The position numbers and the translations under genes were made by a program. Positions 21,621 through 31,042 of a stretch of 64,000 nt of DNA are shown piece by piece (position 1 is the first letter of the stretch; every line of letters starts with the position of its first letter). The notes under the pieces are model-generated. The model did not search any database, was not told where the DNA came from, and was given only the letters and a program-made list of their open reading frames with translations. Source of the stretch: an uncultured Prochlorococcus sp. Lineage in GTDB: Bacteria; Cyanobacteriota; Cyanobacteriia; PCC-6307; Cyanobiaceae. The stretch is from positions 1 to 64,000 of the forward strand of contig CACFCB010000003.1 of the NCBI GenBank assembly GCA_902564695.1, written 5' to 3'.

Positions 21621-22582
21621 TCTATTTCTTTTTTACTTGTACTAGATAAAAGAGACGGGGCTAAAGCGATGCTTGACCAGGATCCAGCAACTACTCCAAT
21701 TATTAAGGAAAATGAAAACCAATATAAGGTAGAACCTCCCCAAATTAATATACATATCAAAGGTAGTAATGTAGTAAAGCTTGTATAAAGTGTTCTAGTC
21801 AATGTTGAACTAACTGCCTGATCAATTTGATATTTAAAGCTTAAATTTTTTTCAATTAAACTTTTTTCTCGTATTCTGTCAAAAACAACAACGGTATTAT
21901 TTACTGAATAACCAGCAATAGTCAAGAGAGAAACTGCAAATAATGAATCAATCTCAACGTCATAAAAATATCCCAACCAAGAAAATACACCGCAAACAAT
22001 AATTACATCATGAAAAAGTGCAAGTAATGCTAAAAATGAAAATCGACGATCATATCTAAAGTTAATATATAAAGCTATTCCCAAAAAAGCGAAAAATAAT
22101 GAAATTAAACTACTATAAAGCAATTGCTTGCCAAGACTTGGACCAATTATTTCTACAGAAGTATTTGCATTAATAAAAGGTCCAAATGATTTATTGACTT
22201 CAGAAACTACTGCTTCTGATTGATCTGCGGAAAGGAAAGGAAGTCTAATAGATATCAATTTTGAATTGTCGAGTAATTGAATTTGAGATCTAGTTAAATT
22301 AGGAGAATTATGTAATCTGAAATTTTTATCTACATTTTTTAACGATATTATTTTATTTGATATATCAATTGTATTCAATTGAATACAATCATCATTGCAA
22401 CTTCTCTCTAAAATAATTTGTGTACCACCAGTATATTCTAATCCAAGATTTAAAGGGGCATTAATAATAGGACTTTTAAAACAAATTACCATTCCAATTA
22501 TTGATATTAATGATAAAGAGAATGAAACAAACCAGACAATCTTTCTATTCTTATAGAGTTGAACATTAAAAATGGTTTTCAT
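21617..22582 (-). CDS. secF: Protein translocase subunit SecF
   Basis: LGLEYTGGTQIILE, SVNNTVVVFDRIREK. Confidence 0.95.
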   Translation of the reverse strand: MKTIFNVQLYKNRKIVWFVSFSLSLISIIGMVICFKSPIINAPLNLGLEYTGGTQIILERSCNDDCIQLNTIDISNKIISLKNVDKNFRLHNSPNLTRSQIQLLDNSKLISIRLPFLSADQSEAVVSEVNKSFGPFINANTSVEIIGPSLGKQLLYSSLISLFFAFLGIALYINFRYDRRFSFLALLALFHDVIIVCGVFSWLGYFYDVEIDSLFAVSLLTIAGYSVNNTVVVFDRIREKSLIEKNLSFKYQIDQAVSSTLTRTLYTSFTTLLPLICILIWGGSTLYWFSFSLIIGVVAGSWSSIALAPSLLSSTSKKEID

Positions 22583-22603
22583 AATTTAAAAGATTTAAAT
22601 TAG

Positions 22604-24103
22604 TTACTGTTGTACGTTGATTGATGGTGTGGAAATCTGTTTAAGATTAATAAAGTTAGAAATTTTCCTAAGCCCCTGATAACTCATTAAAAATTTTAAT
22701 ATTGCCTTAGTACATGTTAAGGCTGTAAATAAACTCAAAACAACGCCTATTCCCAATGTAGCGGCAAATCCTTTTACGAAACCTGTACCTAAATAAAATA
22801 AAGTGATACAACTTATCAAGGTGGTTAAATGTCCATCAATAATAGAAGAAAAGGCATTTTTAAAACTTGCATCTATTGAACGAATCAGAGTATTACCATT
22901 GCGAAGTTCTTCTTTTAATCTTTCAAAAATAAGAACATTTGCATCAACAGCCATTCCTATACTTAATATAAATCCAGCAATCCCCGGAAGAGTCAAAGTA
23001 ACCGGAAGAAGTGCGTAAATGGAAAGGGTAAATATTGAATAAAAAGATAATGCCAGAACAGCTACAAATCCAGCTAGTTTATAGATGAAGATCATAAAAA
23101 TACCAACAAACAGTAAACCTGATAAAGCCGCAAATAAGCTCAAACGAATATTTTGAGTTCCAAGAGAAGGTCCAATTGTCCTTATTTGTATGATTTCTAA
23201 GGGAAGAGGTAATGCACCTCCCCTTAACTGAACCTCTAAATTTCTAGCATCATCAGCAGTGAAATTACCACTTATTGTAGCCGCACCACCAGTTATGCCT
23301 GCTGTTTCAAATTGCCTACCAACGCTTGCCTCACTATATGAAATACCATCAATAACAATCCCAAGCAATCTAGAGGTGCCTGCAATAGATTTTGTGATAT
23401 CTGCAAATTTTTCTCCTCCCTCACTATTAAAGCTCAAAGTGACTTCCCAATTATTTGTATTTTGGTCTTGTCTTCTACCTGCATTAGTTAGATATTTACC
23501 AGTTAATGATGTTGGCTCAAATAAACCTGCGATTTGAGAATTTATTTTATTTCTTAGAACTTTAAATTGATCAGCATCAAATATCTGGTTAGATTTAATA
23601 TTATATTTTTCGAACAATTTATTAATTTCATTATTAATATTGATTTCCTTTATCAATTGAGCTGAATTATTGTTGTCCTCAATTAATTTTAAAACTGATT
23701 CAATACTATTTCTTTGAGTCTGTAAATCTCTTAATTGAACTTCAGTTCCATTTTTCTGTATTCTGAATTCTAATAAAGCAGTTTCTCCTAAAACTTTTGC
23801 TGCTCCAGAAGGATCTTCTTCACCTGGTAATTCCAATAACAATTGATTTGTCCCGACAGTTTGAAGTTGAGAATCAGAAACGCCTAATCCGTTAACTCTC
23901 TTATCAAGAACAGCTTTAACTCCCTCCATTTCATTAGAAGTTATTTTTGGTATTTCATCAGTAGGTTGAACTTCTAAAGTTAACTGACTACCTCCACGAA
24001 GATCTAAACCTAATTGCAAAGGGGTATTTGTGCAGATGAATATACTTAATACTGCAAGAATAATGATAACAAGAAACCAATAATTGTTTCTACCCATTAT
24101 CAA
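22604..24103 (-). CDS. secD: Protein translocase subunit SecD
   Basis: [34 protein letters not shown]. Confidence 0.95.
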   Translation of the reverse strand: MIMGRNNYWFLVIIILAVLSIFICTNTPLQLGLDLRGGSQLTLEVQPTDEIPKITSNEMEGVKAVLDKRVNGLGVSDSQLQTVGTNQLLLELPGEEDPSGAAKVLGETALLEFRIQKNGTEVQLRDLQTQRNSIESVLKLIEDNNNSAQLIKEININNEINKLFEKYNIKSNQIFDADQFKVLRNKINSQIAGLFEPTSLTGKYLTNAGRRQDQNTNNWEVTLSFNSEGGEKFADITKSIAGTSRLLGIVIDGISYSEASVGRQFETAGITGGAATISGNFTADDARNLEVQLRGGALPLPLEIIQIRTIGPSLGTQNIRLSLFAALSGLLFVGIFMIFIYKLAGFVAVLALSFYSIFTLSIYALLPVTLTLPGIAGFILSIGMAVDANVLIFERLKEELRNGNTLIRSIDASFKNAFSSIIDGHLTTLISCITLFYLGTGFVKGFAATLGIGVVLSLFTALTCTKAILKFLMSYQGLRKISNFINLKQISTPSINVQQ

Positions 24104-25089
24104 TCTACTCCACCATTATTAATAATTTTCACAGCTGCATCAACAATCTGATGAGGTTGAATAATCGTTAGATTTTCTAGATTTCCATTATAAGGAGTAG
24201 GAATATCTTGACTAGACAAACGTACAGGAGGATAGTCTAAATCATCAAAACAGTTCTCAGTTATTAAAGACATTAATTCAGCTGCAATACCACCTGTTTT
24301 CATACATTCTTCAACAATAATAACTCTATGGGTTTTTTGGATTGATTTAGAAATTGTTTCCATATCAAAAGGCTTAAGACTTATTAGATCAATCAATTCA
24401 ACATCTATACCTTTACCTTCAAGTAATTCAACAGCTTTTAAACAGTGATGACGCATTCTTGAATAAGTCAAAATTGTAATATCAGTTCCTTCCTTTACTA
24501 GATCGGCTTGATCTAAGGCGCAAATATAATCTCCTTCAGGAAGTTCTTCTGTAAGGTTGTATAAAAGAACATGTTCAAAGAAAAGAACAGGGTTATTATC
24601 CCTAATAGCAGCTTTCATTAGGCCTTTAGCGTTCGTAGGAGTACTGCAAGCCACAATTTTTATTCCAGGTACTGCATGAAAATAGGCTTCAAGTCTTTGA
24701 CTATGTTCTGCTCCTAATTGTCTCCCCACTCCTCCAGGACCTCTAACAACTGTTGGAATTGTAAAATTTCCGCCACTTGTGTATCTCAGCATTCCCATAT
24801 TGTTAGAAATCTGATTAAAAGCAAGCAATAAAAAACCCATATTCATACCTTCCACAATTGGTCTTAAACCTGTCATAGCAGCACCAACTGCCATACCAGT
24901 AAAACTATTTTCAGCTATAGGCGTATCTAATACTCTGAATTCTCCATATTTTTCATATAAATCCTTCGTAACTTTATAGGAACCTCCATATTGCCCAACG
25001 TCTTCACCCATAATACAAACCAAAGGATCTCGAGCCATTTCTTCATCAATAGCTTCACGAAGAGCATTAAATAAAAGAGTACCTTTCAC
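24100..25089 (-). CDS. pdhB: Pyruvate dehydrogenase E1 component beta subunit
   Basis: [53 protein letters not shown]. Confidence 0.95.
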   Translation of the reverse strand: MKGTLLFNALREAIDEEMARDPLVCIMGEDVGQYGGSYKVTKDLYEKYGEFRVLDTPIAENSFTGMAVGAAMTGLRPIVEGMNMGFLLLAFNQISNNMGMLRYTSGGNFTIPTVVRGPGGVGRQLGAEHSQRLEAYFHAVPGIKIVACSTPTNAKGLMKAAIRDNNPVLFFEHVLLYNLTEELPEGDYICALDQADLVKEGTDITILTYSRMRHHCLKAVELLEGKGIDVELIDLISLKPFDMETISKSIQKTHRVIIVEECMKTGGIAAELMSLITENCFDDLDYPPVRLSSQDIPTPYNGNLENLTIIQPHQIVDAAVKIINNGGVD

Positions 25090-25152
25090 AGCATTAACAG
25101 ATCGTCCGGATTACCGGTTTGTTATTCCAAACTATCTCAAAACAGCGCCTAA

Positions 25153-25248
25153 TTAACCACCTGCCGCAAAAGTAGATAAGAGCAAAATAGAAAGCAACAT
25201 GCCTGGAGAGAGCAATAAAACTAGAAGTCCTAAATCATGAAGGGTCAT
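25153..25248 (-). CDS. Hypothetical 31-aa single-TM protein
   Basis: MTLHDLGLLVLLLSPGMLLSILLLSTFAAGG*; complete small ORF between pdhB and the DUF3082 gene. Confidence 0.55.
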   Translation of the reverse strand: MTLHDLGLLVLLLSPGMLLSILLLSTFAAGG

Positions 25249-25284
25249 AGGAATAACTACATATGTCAATTCAATATATAAATA

Positions 25285-25647
25285 CTAGTCTTTTTTTACA
25301 TTATTGCCTTTAATCAAGCTTCGAATAAATACTAAAAACAACCCCAGTCCAATGAAACCAAAAGTGAAAGTTGCAAGAAAGCTAATCCCTATAATTAGTG
25401 TTTTAAAGCCCGAAGCAATGCTTTGCGCAATTGTAGAAGAATAATTCGGAGTATGAATAGAAAAATATAAAACTATTTTTTTACTAATAAATAGACATAA
25501 AAAACTAAAAGATAAACTGGTAATCGAACCAGATAAGAAACTTAAGGGACCTTTTTGGGTTTCAGAACTAGCGGTATCAAAACTGCTTGATTCAGAATTT
25601 GCCAATTCATCTGTTTGTTTTTTAAAACCATTACTAGGTGAATTCAT
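25285..25647 (-). CDS. DUF3082-type membrane protein
   Basis: GPLSFLSGSITSLSFSFLCLFISKKIVLYFSIHTPNYSSTIAQSIASGFKTLIIG. Confidence 0.8.
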   Translation of the reverse strand: MNSPSNGFKKQTDELANSESSSFDTASSETQKGPLSFLSGSITSLSFSFLCLFISKKIVLYFSIHTPNYSSTIAQSIASGFKTLIIGISFLATFTFGFIGLGLFLVFIRSLIKGNNVKKD

Positions 25648-26599
25648 TTTTCAATTGAACTCCATTAGACATCATTGAACATGACCAAGCTGATAAACCA
25701 GCTCTTTCAAAATTAATAAAATTTTCATTTAGTACTTTATTGGCTTCATCATAAGTTGGGAACAATGCAAAACAACTTGGTCCAGAGCCACTCATCGAAA
25801 CAAGACGGGAACCAGGCAAAGCAGACAATAATTTCAAAGAATTTTTTACTTCTGGTGCCATAGGGCAAACAGATTTTTGTAAATCATTGTGGATACCGTT
25901 TCGATTAACAAATACGGACTTATCAGTCCAGTCATTAGATCTGATTATATTTCTCTTGATTTCAAAATCCTTTTCAGTTTCAAGATAAGTATAACCATAG
26001 TCTTCTTTATACTTTTTATATGCAACTGGTGTAGAAATTTGTATTGAAGGATCTTTAACCAAAATCACACCCAACTGATACTGATTACACTTTAATTTTT
26101 CTAAAACCTCTCCTCTACCAAAACATAATTGCCTTCCTCCTGATATACAAAAAGGTATATCTGATCCAATATCCTTAGATATAATCTCTAATTCATTAAT
26201 CTCAAGATTTAGATTCCATAGTTTATTTAAACCAACCATAGTAGCTGCTGCATCAGTTGAACCTCCTGCTAAACCTGCTCCAATAGGAATGTTTTTTTCT
26301 AGTTCTATAGCAACGCCTAATTCTGGCTTATTTACCTTATTCCTTAGTAACTTTGCAGCTTTTATTATTAGATTATCATCACCATTACTAATCTGTTGAT
26401 TATTTGATTTAAGAGTAATATTATTATTTAATGTTTTGAACATTTTCAATTGATCGCTTAAACTAATACTTTGCATTACCATTGCTAACTCGTGGAAACC
26501 GTCGTTTCTTATACCTAAAACCTCTAAATGCAAATTAATTTTTGCATTTGCTATCGCAATAATAAAATTATCATTTGCATTGGAAGGAACCATTTTCAT
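25634..26599 (-). CDS. ispE: 4-diphosphocytidyl-2-C-methyl-D-erythritol kinase
   Basis: AKINLHLEVLGIRNDGFHEL, KNIPIGAGLAGGSTDAAATM, SGSGPSCFALF. Confidence 0.95.
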   Translation of the reverse strand: MKMVPSNANDNFIIAIANAKINLHLEVLGIRNDGFHELAMVMQSISLSDQLKMFKTLNNNITLKSNNQQISNGDDNLIIKAAKLLRNKVNKPELGVAIELEKNIPIGAGLAGGSTDAAATMVGLNKLWNLNLEINELEIISKDIGSDIPFCISGGRQLCFGRGEVLEKLKCNQYQLGVILVKDPSIQISTPVAYKKYKEDYGYTYLETEKDFEIKRNIIRSNDWTDKSVFVNRNGIHNDLQKSVCPMAPEVKNSLKLLSALPGSRLVSMSGSGPSCFALFPTYDEANKVLNENFINFERAGLSAWSCSMMSNGVQLKNEFT

Positions 26600-27449
26600 A
26601 AAAACAAGATTCTTTTAAAGCTTTTGCCAAAGCAAACCAATTGGAAGGTGAAATTTCCTGTGGTCTTTGATCAAGACTAATACCTCTGAAGGCAAAAAAT
26701 TCTTTTATCTGATCGTTTGAAGTTACAAAACTTCCAATAGTATTTCTCAATTTTTTTCTTCTTCCTGAAAAAGCAAGTTTTAAAAGTTTCTCCAAAAAAA
26801 CCCCTATCTCATAAAAATCAGGATTAATTGATAGGAAAGGCTTAATTAAGATGACTTTAGAATCTACCTTCGGTGAGGGTTGAAAACACTTAGGAGGGAC
26901 ATCGCATACATCAATACATTTTGCTAAAAGCTGAATTCTTACGGTTAAAGCACTAAAATTTCTGTTTCCAGGAATAGCTAGAATTCTTTCAGCAACTTCT
27001 TTTTGCATAAGTAAAACTAAAGTTTCAAATCTCATTTCAGGTGCTTTGCCTAATTCACCAATCAACTTTTTTAATAATGGACCTGTGATGTTATATGGGA
27101 TATTAGCCACGACTTTATTAATAATCAGTCCATTTTCAGCCTCCAACGGAACAGATAAAACATCTCCCTCTTTCAAGCTAAATTTATTTTTATGACTAAA
27201 TCGTTTTTTCAACCCATGGACTAAATCTCTATCAAGTTCAATTCCTTGAATAAATCTTGCTTGGGATTCAATTAATTTTTCTGTTAAAGCTCCTTTCCCA
27301 GGACCAACTTCTAATACACAATCATCAGAACTCAATTCAGCAGCTTTTGTAATTTTATCAAGGACCCATTGATCTTTTAACCAATGTTGGCCAAAGCGTT
27401 TCCTAGGAATATGTCTAAAATCGTTCAAAATACTTTTACTTAATTTCAT
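26571..27449 (-). CDS. rsmA: 16S rRNA (adenine1518-N6/adenine1519-N6)-dimethyltransferase
   Basis: RKRFGQHWLKDQWVLDKI, VLEVGPGKGALTEKL, VANIPYNITGPLLKKL. Confidence 0.95.
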   Translation of the reverse strand: MKLSKSILNDFRHIPRKRFGQHWLKDQWVLDKITKAAELSSDDCVLEVGPGKGALTEKLIESQARFIQGIELDRDLVHGLKKRFSHKNKFSLKEGDVLSVPLEAENGLIINKVVANIPYNITGPLLKKLIGELGKAPEMRFETLVLLMQKEVAERILAIPGNRNFSALTVRIQLLAKCIDVCDVPPKCFQPSPKVDSKVILIKPFLSINPDFYEIGVFLEKLLKLAFSGRRKKLRNTIGSFVTSNDQIKEFFAFRGISLDQRPQEISPSNWFALAKALKESCFYENGSFQCK

Positions 27450-27554
27450 AATATCAAAACTAGATTAGAAACAATTACATATTTCACTCAAATAAAACTA
27501 ATTTATTTAAAATATACTCATAAAAAGTTCTTCAATCAATATAGCTTTACTAAA

Positions 27555-27920
27555 ATGACTTTTGACAGCCATAGCCTTGAACGTCTAAAAGAACTTGGGC
27601 GCAAACTTCCTAAAGAGATTTCACAATCTCAACCCAAGAAATCAAGAAATTCAAAAGAAAAACAAAAAGCAAAGTTACACCCAGTCGAGATCGAAAACAA
27701 TCCTGACAAACTATTTAGAGAATTGATGGATGTTAGCACTGATGGAAATGTACCTCCTCATTTATTAGATCGACTAAAACAACTTGAGTCTAAGAATAAT
27801 CAAAATCTAACCAATTTGGATGAACTCAAAAATGATGATTCAAAGAGCAAGACATCTAATACATCAATAAACCTTTATACCCAATTTAAGCAACTTCTAC
27901 TCGAAGACGATCCTCATTAA
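27555..27920 (+). CDS. Hypothetical conserved protein
   Basis: 121-aa ORF; LERLKELGRKLPKEISQ...NNPDKLFRELMDVSTDGNVPPHLLDRLKQLE. Confidence 0.7.
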   Translation: MTFDSHSLERLKELGRKLPKEISQSQPKKSRNSKEKQKAKLHPVEIENNPDKLFRELMDVSTDGNVPPHLLDRLKQLESKNNQNLTNLDELKNDDSKSKTSNTSINLYTQFKQLLLEDDPH

Positions 27921-27937
27921 TTAAATATTTATTTTCA

Positions 27938-28375
27938 ATGATAAACATTTCACAATATAAAATTATTGCAATCGGAAAAATTAAAAAAAAATGGATTCAA
28001 TCAGGTATAGAAATATATTTAAAGAGATTACCTGGTTTAAAAATTATTGAGATCAAAGACAGTAATAAAATTAAAGAAGGTTTGGCTATTAAAGAAATAA
28101 TAAAAAAAAATGAACTGTTAATAACACTCAACGAAAATGGACAATCTTATTCCTCAATTGAATTATCCAAAAAACTCCAAAATCACCAGCATCAAAATAT
28201 AAGCTTTGCAATTGGAGGTTCAACGGGGCTTAGCTCAGCACTAAACAATGCCGCCTCTTGGCAATTAAGTCTTTCACCACTAACCTTTCCGCATGAACTT
28301 GCACGACTAATTTTAATAGAACAACTCTATCGCGCAAAAATGATTGCCGAAGGAAGTCCATATCACAAAGACTAA
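27938..28375 (+). CDS. rlmH: 23S rRNA (pseudouridine1915-N3)-methyltransferase
   Basis: IAIGKIKKKWIQSGIEIYLKRLPG, FAIGGSTGLSSALN, LARLILIEQLYRA. Confidence 0.93.
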   Translation: MINISQYKIIAIGKIKKKWIQSGIEIYLKRLPGLKIIEIKDSNKIKEGLAIKEIIKKNELLITLNENGQSYSSIELSKKLQNHQHQNISFAIGGSTGLSSALNNAASWQLSLSPLTFPHELARLILIEQLYRAKMIAEGSPYHKD

Positions 28376-28423
28376 CTAACACAAACAATATTAGTTCAAA
28401 TGTACTAATATTGTTTGTGTTAG
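28376..28423 (+). promoter_or_regulatory. Perfect 20-bp inverted repeat with an embedded LexA-box-like palindrome upstream of umuDC
   Basis: CTAACACAAACAATATTAGT-TCAAATGT-ACTAATATTGTTTGTGTTAG; centre TAGTTCAAATGTACTA at 28392-28407. Confidence 0.75.
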
Positions 28424-28436
28424 CTTAGTACGGGTA

Positions 28437-28883
28437 ATGAGTTTAAAGAGTTCGCGCTCTTCTCCTGAAGAAAAGCCCTCGCAATTATTGATTCCATTAG
28501 CAGAAGAAAAAATTGCGGCAGGTTTTCCTTCCCCCGCGGAAGACTATATAGAGCTAGGTGTCGACCTTAATAAATACTTGATCAAAAATCCAATTAGTAC
28601 ATTCTTCCTACGCGTTAGTGGTAATTCAATGAATAAAGCAGGAATTTATAATAATGATTTATTAATCATAGATCGAAGTATAAATCCAAATCCTGGACAT
28701 ATTGTTGTTGCTATCTTAGATGGAGAATTCACATTAAAAAGATTAATTAAAGAACAAGATAAATATTATCTAAAAGCAGATAAAGAAAACTACCCAACTA
28801 TCAATTTAAATGAATATATAGATATCCAAATTTGGGGAGTCGCAATTTATTCAATACATGAATTAAAAAAATCAAATATATGA
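28437..28883 (+). CDS. umuD: UmuD-like S24 family protein (SOS mutagenesis)
   Basis: AAGFPSPAEDYIELGVDLNKYLI...FFLRVSGNSMNKAGI...ILDGEFTLKRL: Ser/Lys dyad and AG cleavage site. Confidence 0.93.
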   Translation: MSLKSSRSSPEEKPSQLLIPLAEEKIAAGFPSPAEDYIELGVDLNKYLIKNPISTFFLRVSGNSMNKAGIYNNDLLIIDRSINPNPGHIVVAILDGEFTLKRLIKEQDKYYLKADKENYPTINLNEYIDIQIWGVAIYSIHELKKSNI

Positions 28884-30163
28884 TTATGTCGAAAGCAATA
28901 ATACAAATAGATGCTAATAATTTCTACGCATCATGTGAACAAATGATCGATCCTTCAATAAAAGGTAAAGGGTTAGTAATTCTTTCAAATAATGACGGGT
29001 GCATAATCGCAAGGAACTCTGAGGCGAGAAAGATGGGTATCCCGATGGGAAAACCTTATTTCAAGTTAAAAAATAAGCTCAATCAATTAAATATAAATGT
29101 AAGAAGCTCTAATTACGAGCTTTACGGTGATATAAGCAACCGACTAATGCAGCTATTAAGAAAAAATTGTGAAGAGCTAGAAATCTATTCAATAGATGAA
29201 GCATTTGCCACTATAAAACGACCAAGCAATAAATACCTATATCAATGGGGTAGCGAGTTAAGAGGTTTGATTTATCAAAATATAGGTATACCAATATCAA
29301 TTGGGATTGGAGATACAAAAGTTCAGTCTAAAATTGCTAATCATATAGCAAAAAAAATCAAGAAGAACTCAGGCTTATTTGATATATCTATTATCGAAAA
29401 TAAAGATTATTTTCTTAGTCAAATTAGAATAGATGAAGTTTGGGGAGTAGGAAAAAGAATGTCAGAATGGTTAAGAATAAGAGGTATACATAATGCTAAA
29501 GATTTAAGAAACATGTCTAGCATGAAACTTAGAGAAAAATATGGGATAGTTGGTATAAGAATACAAAGAGAATTAAATGGTGAGAAATGTATTCCACTGC
29601 AAGTAAAACAACCAGATAGAAAAGAAATATGCATAAGTAGAAGTTTTGGATATCCAATAGATAGTCTGGCTGAGCTTAAAAAAGCAATAGCTAAATTTGT
29701 AATTAGTGGAAGTCAAAAACTTAGAAAATATAATCAATCAACCTCAATGATCACAATATTTACTAATACTAGTCATTATTCAGAAGGTTTTTTCAAAAGT
29801 GAAGCGAAGGCAAAGTTAGAGATACCAAGTGATGACACAATAACTATACTTAAACCATGTCTAGAATTAACTAATAAAATATTCAAGCCCTATAAAAAAT
29901 TAATAAAGGCAGGAATTATAATGAGTAACCTTCAAAGCAAAAAATATCAACAAAATATTCTATTTAACATACAAGATGTCAAACAAGAAATAAAGAGAAA
30001 CAAACTTAATAAAATAATTGATAGTATTAATACCAAGAATGGAAGAGAAACCTTGAACTGGTCATCATCTGTACTTGATAAAGAGTGGAGTCCACGTCGA
30101 AATAAAATATCAACTTTTAAAACCACAAAGATAGAAAGTATTCCAATAATATTCGCTAATTAG
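28880..30163 (+). CDS. umuC: Y-family DNA polymerase V subunit UmuC
   Basis: IQIDANNFYASCEQ, LSNNDGCIIARNSEARKMGIPMG, EIYSIDEAFA; ATGA overlap with umuD. Confidence 0.95.
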   Translation: MIMSKAIIQIDANNFYASCEQMIDPSIKGKGLVILSNNDGCIIARNSEARKMGIPMGKPYFKLKNKLNQLNINVRSSNYELYGDISNRLMQLLRKNCEELEIYSIDEAFATIKRPSNKYLYQWGSELRGLIYQNIGIPISIGIGDTKVQSKIANHIAKKIKKNSGLFDISIIENKDYFLSQIRIDEVWGVGKRMSEWLRIRGIHNAKDLRNMSSMKLREKYGIVGIRIQRELNGEKCIPLQVKQPDRKEICISRSFGYPIDSLAELKKAIAKFVISGSQKLRKYNQSTSMITIFTNTSHYSEGFFKSEAKAKLEIPSDDTITILKPCLELTNKIFKPYKKLIKAGIIMSNLQSKKYQQNILFNIQDVKQEIKRNKLNKIIDSINTKNGRETLNWSSSVLDKEWSPRRNKISTFKTTKIESIPIIFAN

Positions 30164-30257
30164 ATTAATAATTAAATATCAGGATTAAAAAATCTAAAAT
30201 AATTTTTAAAAGATTTTATGATAACTTAGGAAATAATATTTTCAACTAAAAAAAGAA

Positions 30258-30722
30258 ATGGAATTTATACAGTTCCTAGATAAAATGGAAAAACAAATAA
30301 TAAGATTAGTAGAAGAGGCTGGATATTCAACAGAAGAAAATAGCTCATTATGCTTGTTAAGCAAAGATTATGTAGGATTTATGAATAAAAAACAAAAAAA
30401 AATTATTATTTGTACTAAAAATGCAAAAGAAAAAGAAGGTTATAGGTTTCTAATTAAAAGAAATAATGAGGTTTTCGAAAGGACATCAATACATATAAAA
30501 AAAGCAGTAAGGCATGAGGCTGTTCATGTCGCTCAAGAATGTAATCAAGGGAAATTATTAGAAACTAACAAAGTATTATCTATTAACAACTCAAAACTAA
30601 ATGCTTTAAAAGGGTCGATAAAGATATCTGGAGAGAAAGAAAAGGAAAAAGAAATACAAGCATATATATTAGAAGATAATCCTAAATTAGTTTTAAAGGA
30701 ATTAGAAAAATATTGTCTATAG
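30258..30722 (+). CDS. Hypothetical protein with HExxH-like motif
   Basis: RHEAVHVAQECN...EKEIQAYILED resembles a zincin motif. Confidence 0.65.
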   Translation: MEFIQFLDKMEKQIIRLVEEAGYSTEENSSLCLLSKDYVGFMNKKQKKIIICTKNAKEKEGYRFLIKRNNEVFERTSIHIKKAVRHEAVHVAQECNQGKLLETNKVLSINNSKLNALKGSIKISGEKEKEKEIQAYILEDNPKLVLKELEKYCL

Positions 30723-30724
30723 GA

Positions 30725-31024
30725 TTAATTATCTTGCAGTAATTGGAAAGCTTTTAATTTATTGCTATAGATTAAAAGCATATTTTGTTGCTCACAATAA
30801 ATACCAGTATAAGCCTTAATTGTCTGAGAACTAACTAAAGCAGAACCACATGTCTCAAAAATTAAAACAGGTAAGGTTAGAGAAGATCCCTGCATTTTCT
30901 GAAGATCAAGCGCTTGTCGTACAGCTAACTGAGCTTTAGCTAGACCAATTTCACTTATAAAACTTGGCCATAATTGATTAGATAATGAGCATTTTTCAAA
31001 GTTAAATAATGAAGAGTTTTTCAT
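30725..31024 (-). CDS. Hypothetical conserved protein
   Basis: 99-aa ORF next to dnaG: LWPSFISEIGLAKAQLAVRQALDLQKMQGSSLTLPVLIFETCGSALVS. Confidence 0.65.
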   Translation of the reverse strand: MKNSSLFNFEKCSLSNQLWPSFISEIGLAKAQLAVRQALDLQKMQGSSLTLPVLIFETCGSALVSSQTIKAYTGIYCEQQNMLLIYSNKLKAFQLLQDN

Positions 31025-31042
31025 TTTATATGACAGAAGAGT

